Assembly (NCBI RefSeq): GCF_000198775.1
Contig: NC_014718.1
Coordinates: 128,427-140,036, forward strand
DNA length: 11,610 nt
From: Mycetohabitans rhizoxinica HKI 454
Lineage (GTDB): Bacteria > Pseudomonadota > Gammaproteobacteria > Burkholderiales > Burkholderiaceae
Direction of reading: 5' to 3'
The notes under the pieces: model-generated
Seen by the model: the letters and a program-made list of their open reading frames with translations, nothing else
Database searches by the model: none
What the model was told of the DNA's origin: nothing
Made by a program: the position numbers and the translations under genes
In this document: positions 6,607 to 11,610 of the stretch, one piece after another
Layout: every line of letters begins with the position of its first letter
Numbering within the stretch: the stretch's first letter is position 1

Positions 6607-7295
6607 TTACGGCGCAACGGCGCAACGGCGCAACGGCGCAACGGCGCAACGGCGCAACGGCGCAACGGCGCAAAATGCGATGAGCGAATGAGGTAAGCGC
6701 GCTTTAGTGCGGCGCGAATGCGGCACGCCCATGGGTCAGGTCGCGCAATGCCTGCTGGGCAGCGCCCAGTGCATCCCTGCGGCAGCACGATGGTCAGCGT
6801 GACACGCATCCCATGCTGGCTGGCGGTGAGCACATGGCCCTGCTGCGCGATCCAGTGTCGGATACGTGCCTCATCCGCATAGTCGGCGTCAATGGTCAAA
6901 GTTCTCTGGGCGATGCGTTCGATGCGCTGTGCGTGCTGTAGCGCTGTTGCAACCGCGTCCGTGTACGCGCGCATGAGTCCACCTGCACCAAGCTTGATGC
7001 CGCCGTAGTAGCGCACCACCGTCGCGAGCACGCCGTCCAGGTCGTGATGGCGCAGCACCTCCAGCATCGGGCGGCCTGCGGTGCCGGACGGCTCGCCGTC
7101 GTCGGACATGCCGGACTGGCCGCCGGCGAGTAGTGCCCAGCAAACGTGCGTCGCATTCGGGTGGACGGTGCGCAGACGATGGACTTCGGCCATCGCGGTA
7201 TCGCGGTTTTCGACCGGCACGACGGCGCTGACAAAGCGGCTTTTGCGAATATCCTGTTCCGCGTGGACGGCAGCGGCGAGCGTGTAGGTTGGCAA
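6528..7295 (-). CDS. IMPACT/YigZ-family protein with a 3' frameshift and aberrant C-terminal tail
   Basis: The N-terminal IMPACT domain is complete: AEQDIRKSRFVSAVVPV, ATHVCWALLAGGQSGMSDDG, EPSGTAGRPMLEVLRHHDLD and VVRYYGGIKLGAGGLMRAYT are family signatures. A DUF1949-like second domain follows. After TLTIVLPQ the frame departs from the family: the expected ending LGAAQQALRDLTHGRAAF with APH and a stop at 6704-6706 is present one frame over. One extra base in the CCC run at 6775-6777 (plus strand) explains it. As it stands the frame runs on about 80 codons, through the octamer array, and stops at 6528 inside the antisense of the second permease gene. The corrected protein would be about 196 residues, the normal size. 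TTG at 7295 best matches the family N-terminus (PTYTLAA); ATG at 7349 or 7376 are alternatives. YigZ's cellular role is not settled; eukaryotic IMPACT acts in translation control. A sequencing error is possible. Confidence 0.82.
   Translation of the reverse strand: MPTYTLAAAVHAEQDIRKSRFVSAVVPVENRDTAMAEVHRLRTVHPNATHVCWALLAGGQSGMSDDGEPSGTAGRPMLEVLRHHDLDGVLATVVRYYGGIKLGAGGLMRAYTDAVATALQHAQRIERIAQRTLTIDADYADEARIRHWIAQQGHVLTASQHGMRVTLTIVLPQGCTGRCPAGIARPDPWACRIRAALKRAYLIRSSHFAPLRRCAVAPLRRCAVAPLRRNQCNGRGVVTATSRDAIASNAVQIST
6610..6673. repeat. Octanucleotide tandem repeat, 8 perfect copies
   Basis: CGGCGCAA is repeated eight times without a single mismatch between the stop of the second permease gene (6606) and the ancestral stop of the YigZ-family gene (6704). 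A perfect 8-bp array like this should be prone to slippage, so copy number is expected to vary between isolates. Because eight is not a multiple of three, each copy gained or lost changes the downstream frame of any reading frame that crosses it. The only frame with gene-like upstream sequence that crosses it is the aberrant tail of the YigZ-family gene. It carries no spacers, so it is not a CRISPR array. Confidence 0.97.
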
Positions 7296-7397
7296 TTGAC
7301 AGGACTTCCGGAGTCGGGCTAGGTTCGCCAGCAGCCGTGCCGGCGACATTGCGGCCGGCTGCCGTTCGGCTATCATACCCGATGAGTTCCACGAAGG

Positions 7398-7437
7398 CGG
7401 CAGCCACCGGCGCACTCGCTCGCGCCGGTGGCTGCCG
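7398..7437. repeat. Perfect 16-bp stem-loop between divergent genes
   Basis: CGGCAGCCACCGGCGC (7398-7413) and its exact reverse complement (7422-7437) flank an eight-base loop. The stem is very GC-rich and should be highly stable as RNA or cruciform DNA. It lies between the start of the YigZ-family gene (minus) and the ATG of the 90-aa gene at 7446 (plus), eight bases before that ATG. No T-run follows on either strand, so it is not a standard intrinsic terminator. It could limit translation of the 90-aa gene by covering its start region, serve as an operator, or be a dispersed repeat. Confidence 0.8.
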
Positions 7438-7445
7438 AAGAGTTC

Positions 7446-7718
7446 ATGATTCGAAAGACGTTGACCGCGACGCGGCTACAGCAGGAGTTCGAGCGCCGAC
7501 TTCACCGGCTTGATCACATCGCCGACGACGGCGTGAAGATCCGCGTGCCGCGGCCGCGCATGCAACCGCCCGACGCATCCGGATGCAACTGGACGCTTGG
7601 ACACTTCAGCAACGCGGCCGGCTACAAGAAAGACATTGCCGCGGTGCTGGCGGCGATGCGGGCGGAGTACAATCTGGCGGGCGAGGTGGTGCGTCCGGAC
7701 GACCCGTTCGGCACGTAG
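7446..7718 (+). CDS. Small protein of unknown function (90 aa)
   Basis: I do not recognise this family. The frame has gene-like codon use and encodes a soluble, charged protein beginning MIRKTLTATRLQQEFERRLH. A basic middle part follows (KIRVPRPRMQP), then CNWTLGHFSNAAGYKKDIAA and a C-terminal helix ending PDDPFGT. There is no signal peptide, membrane helix or known motif. The ATG at 7446 follows a weak GAAGAG sequence that is only three bases away; GTG at 7428, inside the upstream hairpin, would add six residues. The gene is divergent from the YigZ-family gene. A hairpin without a T-run follows at 7757-7778. Confidence 0.65.
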   Translation: MIRKTLTATRLQQEFERRLHRLDHIADDGVKIRVPRPRMQPPDASGCNWTLGHFSNAAGYKKDIAAVLAAMRAEYNLAGEVVRPDDPFGT

Positions 7719-7756
7719 CTTCCCGCTGTCGCGCCCTGCACGCCGGAGCGCGTCGG

Positions 7757-7778
7757 ACGGTGTGCGACGGCACACTGT
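7757..7778. terminator. Candidate hairpin between convergent coding sequences
   Basis: A nine-base-pair stem with one G-T wobble and a GACG loop (GTGTGC/GCACAC core at 7760-7775) lies between the end of the 90-aa gene and the end of the rhodanese remnant on the other strand. The position suits a bidirectional terminator, but neither strand has the usual T-run. Confidence 0.35.
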
Positions 7779-7791
7779 ATGCCGGCGGCGC

Positions 7792-8073
7792 TTAGATCAC
7801 GAAGAAGCTGTGCGTGCCGTCGCGCTCCAGTTGCGCAACGAGGGCATATTCCCAGTCCAAGTGCGCGTGCGTTGTGCTGTGCAGGTTATTGGTGCCTTGA
7901 TCAGAACACCGGTAGCGGTCGATTCGCGGTGACGCGGTGCGCACTTTGCCGGTCTCGATGGCAAGACCCGCGTCGTTCCATGCCGCTGTGCCGCCCGTGA
8001 GCACCGAAGCCGGCTTGCCGGTCAGCGCGGCGACTTCGGGCGCCGCATAGGGCGCCAGCGCATTGATTTGCAT
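7792..8073 (-). pseudogene. 3' remnant of a rhodanese-family sulfurtransferase
   Basis: The open frame (93 codons from an ATG at 8073) carries the end of a rhodanese-domain protein: APEVAALTGKPASVLTGGTA with AWNDAGLAIETG, then ASPRIDRYR and DWEYALVAQLERDGTHSFFV. This tail resembles multi-domain rhodaneses of Burkholderia. The part with the catalytic-loop cysteine and at least one full rhodanese domain is absent. Sequence upstream of about 8060 shows no family resemblance, so the gene is 5'-truncated. The expected RYxRPYEGTDN segment is also altered (RYRCSDQGTNN). It probably has no sulfurtransferase activity. Confidence 0.7.
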
Positions 8074-8391
8074 ACCGCAATGACTCGCGTGGACGCGTTC
8101 GGTGCCAATACACGCGCGCAGTATGCGTTCGCTGTCTGGCGCGCTTAGTCCCTGTGGGGGTGCATTGTTTGATATTTATGGTTACTGCTTGCCAATAAAA
8201 CAAGTGAGACGGCGGATTTTTTAAAGCGCTGCCCTGCAACCTACTGTAAGCGGGCGCAAGGGCGCCACGCTGGGATAGAATGAGTTAGATCGACTGCTGG
8301 CTGTCGCGCGATGGGCCGCGTGCAGGGCGGTGCGCGTGATGCCGTGTTGCGCGGTTTCGATGTACGATTTGCCACGCTGTAATCGAGCTTA
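8074..8391. other. Non-coding stretch before the hybrid kinase
   Basis: No gene is visible on either strand. The part at 8160-8230 is clearly AT-richer than its surroundings and includes a TTTTTT run (about 8218-8223). A TAGAAT hexamer at 8276-8281 and TGTAAT at 8378-8383 resemble -10 elements for the kinase gene, but neither has a good -35. I see no clear operator or riboswitch. Confidence 0.35.
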
Positions 8392-8412
8392 TTGCGAAGA
8401 GCCCCTGTGCCG

Positions 8413-10872
8413 ATGACCAACCGCGGACCTGCCCTCAACAGCCTGACGTCCGTCTGGCCGATGTTGTGGGTCGAAACGATTGCCGACTATGCGATATTCG
8501 CGTTGTCACCGGATGGCCGCATATTGAGCTGGAATGCCGGTGGCGAGCGTATTTACGGATATACCCGCGAGCAAGCCCTGGAGCGCATGCTCGATGACTT
8601 GTATCCGGACCAGGAGTGCCGGGCCGGCGCGCCCGCGGCCGCGCTGCGCACGGCGGCGCGCGACGGCCGTTACGAGAGCGAGGGATGGCGCGTGCGCTGC
8701 GACGGTACGACGTTCTGGGGCAGCGTCGTAATGACGCCGCTGCATGGCGCGCACGGCCAGCTACTCGGCTTCGGCAAGATCGTGCGCGACATGAGCGACA
8801 AGAAGAAAGTGCACGATGTGGCGATGGAGAGCGAGCGGCGCTTCCGGCTACTCGTTCAGGGCGTGACTGACTATGCGATCTTCATGCTGTCGCCACAGGG
8901 CATTGTCACGAACTGGAACCAGGGCGCGCGACGCATCAAGGGCTACCAGGCCGAGGAGATCATCGGCTCGCATTTTTCCCGTTTCTACACGCCGCAAGAG
9001 GCTGCCGCCGGGGTGCCGCAACGCGGCCTCGAAGTGGCGGCGCGCGAAGGTCGATGGGAGTCGGAAGGCTGGCGCGTGCGGCGCGACGGCTCACGTTTTT
9101 GGGCGCATGTGGTGCTCGATGCCATCCGCGACGATGACGGCGAGTTGATCGGCTTTGCCAAGATCACGCGCGATATCACTGAGCGGCGTGAGGCAGCCCA
9201 GGCGCTGGAGGAAACCCGCACCGCGCTGTTCCAGTCGCAGAAAATGGAGGCGATCGGCAAGTTGACCGGTGGTGTCGCGCATGACTTCAACAATGTGCTG
9301 CAGGTACTGCGTGGCAACCTCGAGTTGCTCGAGAATCGCCATGGCGACGATGCGTGGAGCCGTGAGCGGCTCGGCAAGGCCATCGACGCGGTGAACCGCG
9401 GAGCCAAGCTAGCCGCGCAATTGCTAGCGCTGGGCCGTCAGCAGCCGCTCAAGCCCCAGGTCGTCAACCTCAGCGGTGTGCTGCACCGCATGGACGACTT
9501 GCTGCGACGCGTGCTTGGCGAGACGATCCATATCGAGACAACGGTGGCCGACGGACTCTGGAACACACTCGTAGACAGCCATCAACTCGAAAACGTGCTC
9601 CTGAATCTGGCCATCAACGCCCGTGATGCGATGCCCGATGGAGGCCGGCTGGTGCTGACGCTGGCCAATGCGGTGCTCGGCCCGCAACCGGTGGCCGGCA
9701 TTCCGGATTTGCGCCCTGGTGAGTATGTGACGTTGGCGGTCACCGATACCGGCACCGGCATGCCGCCCAGCGTGATCGAGCGGGCGTTTGATCCATTTTT
9801 CACCACTAAGCCGGAAGGGCAGGGCACAGGGCTGGGCTTGAGCATGGCGTACGGCTTCGTGAAGCAAAGCGGCGGGCATATTCTGATCCGTAGCGAGCCG
9901 GGACGGGGCACGACCGTGCGCATCTACCTGCCGCGCTCCACGGCGCCGGCCGATACGGTGCGGGTGCTGCCGAGTGCGGCGCCGCAGGGCGGCCACGAGA
10001 CGATCCTCGTGGTCGAGGACGACCAGGCCGTGCAGGCCACCGTGGCCGAGACGTTGATGGGACTCGGCTACCGGGTGCTGCGCGCGGACAACGCAGATCA
10101 GGCACTGGCATTGATCCGCAGCGGCGTGCATGTTGACGTACTGCTTTCGGATGTGGTGATGCCGGGTTCGATCCGCAGCCTCGAGCTTGCGCGCGTTGCG
10201 TTGCGCTTGCGGCCGCGGTTGAAGATCGTGTTCACGTCCGGCTACACCAAGGATGCGATCGAGGACAACGCGCGGCTGAACAACAGCGTCGAACTGCTGC
10301 GCAAGCCATACAGCCGTGAGCAGTTGGCGGCGCGTTTGCGCGCCGTGCTCGGCGATCACGACGTGTCCGTTGCCACCGGCCGGGCACGCTCGCCGGTGCC
10401 GGCTTCAAGCAATGCGGCTGTCGCGCCACGCCGCGCTCCGCAGCCCGCGAAACGCATTGACCAGCCGTTGCAGGGGGTGGCCAGTGCGCACCAGTCCCCG
10501 GCGCTGGACGACCCAGCCGCGCGTGCCAATCGCTTGCGCATCCTGCTGGTCGACGACAACGCGGCAGCGACCGAGGCGGTGCGGGAAATCCTGTCGATGC
10601 AGGGGCACGTGACAATCGCGGCGGGCACGGCGGAGGAGGCGCTGGACGCGATTCGGCGCGACCGGTTCGACGTATTGCTCACTGATATCATGCTGCCTGG
10701 CATGTCGGGGATCGAATTGGCCCAACGCTCGGTCGACGTGCAGCGCAGTCTGCGCGTGATCTTCACCTCTGGCAATGATGTTCCGTGCGACTGCGATCTG
10801 GGTTTCGCTTGGGAAGCGTTGCGCAAACCGTACACTGCGGAGCAGCTGTGTGCGGTACTGGGGCGGCCGTGA
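8413..10872 (+). CDS. Hybrid sensor histidine kinase, PAS-PAS-HisKA-HATPase-REC-REC
   Basis: The product is about 819 residues without transmembrane segments, so a cytoplasmic sensor. PAS1 (about 20-135, DYAIFALSPDGRILSWNAGG) and PAS2 (about 145-262, DYAIFMLSPQGIVTNWNQGA) are similar in sequence and each ends in a PAC motif. The HisKA region has the phospho-acceptor His290 in GVAHDFNN. HATPase_c shows the N box (NLAINARDAM, Asn402), DTGTGMP (445-451), FDPFFTTK and GTGLGL. REC1 (about 528-648) has VVEDD and Asp580 in SDVVMPG; an Ala/Pro-rich linker follows; REC2 (about 708-819) has LLVDDN and Asp758 in TDIMLPG. All phosphorelay residues look intact. The PAS domains lack the NCRFLQ cysteine motif of LOV photoreceptors, so the signal is unknown. 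GAAGAG at 8396-8401 is nearer GTG 8407 than ATG 8413; TTG 8392 is also open. No response regulator or target gene is adjacent. Confidence 0.93.
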   Translation: MTNRGPALNSLTSVWPMLWVETIADYAIFALSPDGRILSWNAGGERIYGYTREQALERMLDDLYPDQECRAGAPAAALRTAARDGRYESEGWRVRCDGTTFWGSVVMTPLHGAHGQLLGFGKIVRDMSDKKKVHDVAMESERRFRLLVQGVTDYAIFMLSPQGIVTNWNQGARRIKGYQAEEIIGSHFSRFYTPQEAAAGVPQRGLEVAAREGRWESEGWRVRRDGSRFWAHVVLDAIRDDDGELIGFAKITRDITERREAAQALEETRTALFQSQKMEAIGKLTGGVAHDFNNVLQVLRGNLELLENRHGDDAWSRERLGKAIDAVNRGAKLAAQLLALGRQQPLKPQVVNLSGVLHRMDDLLRRVLGETIHIETTVADGLWNTLVDSHQLENVLLNLAINARDAMPDGGRLVLTLANAVLGPQPVAGIPDLRPGEYVTLAVTDTGTGMPPSVIERAFDPFFTTKPEGQGTGLGLSMAYGFVKQSGGHILIRSEPGRGTTVRIYLPRSTAPADTVRVLPSAAPQGGHETILVVEDDQAVQATVAETLMGLGYRVLRADNADQALALIRSGVHVDVLLSDVVMPGSIRSLELARVALRLRPRLKIVFTSGYTKDAIEDNARLNNSVELLRKPYSREQLAARLRAVLGDHDVSVATGRARSPVPASSNAAVAPRRAPQPAKRIDQPLQGVASAHQSPALDDPAARANRLRILLVDDNAAATEAVREILSMQGHVTIAAGTAEEALDAIRRDRFDVLLTDIMLPGMSGIELAQRSVDVQRSLRVIFTSGNDVPCDCDLGFAWEALRKPYTAEQLCAVLGRP

Positions 10873-10902
10873 TCTTCGCGGGCCACGCGCGGTGACGTTA
10901 CT

Positions 10903-10942
10903 AGCCATACTATTGTTATATAAAATGTAATAGTGTATGGCT
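10903..10942. promoter_or_regulatory. AT-rich inverted repeat before the DUF4148 gene
   Basis: AGCCATAC (10903-10910) and GTATGGCT (10935-10942) are perfect inverted arms. Pairing continues inward as TATT/AATA with a two-base bulge, around a core TTATATAAAATG. This is the most AT-rich spot in the right half of the window. A TTTTTT run follows at about 10952-10958, ten bases after the second arm, too far for a textbook terminator of the kinase gene. It may be a regulator-bound promoter region for the downstream gene; TTGTTA (10913-10918) and TATGGC are a poor -35/-10 pair, so this is unsettled. Confidence 0.45.
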
Positions 10943-11040
10943 GAACTAGCGGTTTTTTCTGTCCGATGGCCTTTCTAGACTTCAGTTGTGGGCCCGAGCA
11001 GCAGGCTTGGTGCCTTAAAAACAAGTCTGGAGGTTAAATC

Positions 11041-11364
11041 ATGAAGTCCATCGTCTATGCAGCCATTGCTGCTTCAATTGTTGCCACCCCGCTTGCCTCG
11101 TTTGCGCAACAGAAAGGCCCGTTGACGCGGGAGCAAGTGCGCGCGGAATTGGTTCAACTTGAAAAGGCTGGTTATAGCCCGGAGTCGGCCGATCCCTATT
11201 ATCCGGATAACATTCACGCCGCGCAGGCACGCGTCGATGCTCAACAGAGTATCGCGTACACCAGCGCTGGCTCGTCGATGAGCGGCTCCGTGCAATCCGG
11301 CGCAGGCCGAGACAATGCGGCAAGGCCTGCGAACTCAGTGAACTCGGTCTATTTCGGTCATTGA
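11041..11364 (+). CDS. DUF4148 domain-containing secreted protein
   Basis: The product is 107 residues. Residues 1-22 form a Sec signal peptide with cleavage after SFA, so the mature protein is periplasmic or exported. The core GPLTREQVRAELVQLEKAGY with SPESADPYYPDNIHAAQARV is characteristic of DUF4148, a family found in many copies in Burkholderia and relatives, function unknown. The C-terminal third is low-complexity (Ser, Gly, Ala, Asn) and ends VYFGH. The ribosome binding site GGAGG (11029-11033), seven bases before the ATG, is among the strongest in the window. Its long AT-rich leader suggests a dedicated promoter near 10900-10960. It overlaps the end of the LigD gene tail to tail by seven bases. 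Confidence 0.9.
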   Translation: MKSIVYAAIAASIVATPLASFAQQKGPLTREQVRAELVQLEKAGYSPESADPYYPDNIHAAQARVDAQQSIAYTSAGSSMSGSVQSGAGRDNAARPANSVNSVYFGH

Positions 11365-11610
11365 GCGGCACCGCGGATCAAGCGAATCGCTTCCTTCATG
11401 CCGATTCGCTCGCGCATCTGCGCGGTGATCGTCTGCCGGACGCGAGCGTAGCCGTGCCACGGATCGGTATCCTGTTCGGCGAGACGGTGGTGAAGGTTGG
11501 CGATCGTCCATTGATTGGCGCTCTTCAGTGACGTGAGTTCGTCACGCCGGATTGGAACCGAAACGGGCAACTGCGCTCGGGCGCGGACCGCGTACGGCGC
11601 GATCGTCGTC
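11358..11610 (-). CDS. ligD: C-terminus of ATP-dependent DNA ligase D (polymerase domain), partial
   Basis: The frame enters from the window edge and runs 83 codons to a stop at 11358-11360. Its sequence, IAPYAVRARAQLPVSVPI, then WTIANLHHRL and DPWHGYARVRQTITAQM, matches the last part of the LigD primase-polymerase (POL) domain. In Burkholderia and Pseudomonas LigD this domain is C-terminal, after the phosphoesterase and ligase domains. LigD repairs double-strand breaks with Ku by non-homologous end joining; a ku gene is often nearby and may lie outside this window. No start lies within the window. The conserved core looks intact; the tail after QTITAQMR is not recognisable. Confidence 0.85.
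   Translation of the reverse strand, partial: TTIAPYAVRARAQLPVSVPIRRDELTSLKSANQWTIANLHHRLAEQDTDPWHGYARVRQTITAQMRERIGMKEAIRLIRGAAQ

Noticed and set aside
6610..6673. CRISPR-like array
   Set aside because: The units are 8 bp and contiguous with no spacers, so this is a simple tandem repeat.
5868..6683. 271-codon plus-strand open frame overlapping both permease genes
   Set aside because: It overlaps the second permease gene in another frame, has no family resemblance, and its tail is only the translated octamer repeat.
8413..9180. Possible LOV blue-light receptor domains in the kinase
   Set aside because: Neither PAS domain contains the NCRFLQ-type motif with the photoactive cysteine.
9424..10359. 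311-codon minus-strand open frame opposite the kinase
   Set aside because: It is the antisense shadow of a GC-rich coding region; composition is His/Arg/Gln-rich without any motif, while the plus strand carries clear kinase domains.
10875..10898. Second Hrp box upstream of the DUF4148 gene
   Set aside because: A TTCG at 10875-10878 is not followed by another TTCG at the required 16-base spacing.

Overview
The window looks like a stretch of a high-GC Burkholderiaceae chromosome. The evidence is the codon use, a DUF4148 secreted protein (a family very common in this group), and the Burkholderia-like sequences of CorA, the MgtC/SapB protein, the IMPACT/YigZ protein, the rhodanese tail and the LigD C-terminus. 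Many decayed genes lie among intact ones. Together with a candidate Hrp-type (type III secretion) regulatory box at the left edge, this would fit a host-restricted member such as Mycetohabitans (formerly Burkholderia rhizoxinica, a fungal endosymbiont). That assignment is inference; no marker gene proves it.

Layout. 1-271 (minus): the 5' end of a small AT-richer gene, preceded by a TTCG-N16-TTCG box and a correctly spaced -10, as in HrpB/HrpX-controlled type III secretion genes. 397-1343: a graveyard with an IS66 TnpA remnant and fragments of a possible SnoaL-like protein, an Old Yellow Enzyme and an enoyl-CoA hydratase, the last three nearly abutting. 1447-3225: intact corA and a convergent mgtC/sapB-like gene. 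3299-4110: a SorC-type sugar regulator split over three frames, and a further unidentified minus-strand remnant.

4282-6606: a candidate promoter and an operon for a polar amino-acid ABC importer (binding protein and two permeases), with no ATPase gene beside it. 6610-6673: eight perfect copies of an 8-bp unit. 6528-7295 (minus): an IMPACT/YigZ gene with a one-base frameshift near its 3' end, so that its frame now runs through the octamer array into the antisense of the second permease gene. 7398-7437: a perfect 16-bp stem between this gene and a divergent 90-aa gene of unknown function. 7792-8073 (minus): the 3' remnant of a rhodanese.

8413-10872: a PAS-PAS-HisKA-HATPase-REC-REC hybrid histidine kinase with no partner gene in view. 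11041-11364: a DUF4148 secreted protein with a strong ribosome binding site. 11358-11610 (minus): the C-terminus of the ligase/polymerase LigD, overlapping it tail to tail.

Functionally the intact genes cover divalent-cation handling (CorA, MgtC-like), amino-acid uptake, a phosphorelay sensor and double-strand-break repair. I see no clear multi-gene novel system. The most promising lead is the left-edge gene, a candidate type III secreted or Hrp-regulated protein; next are the octamer repeat with the frameshifted YigZ tail and the long hairpin between divergent genes.
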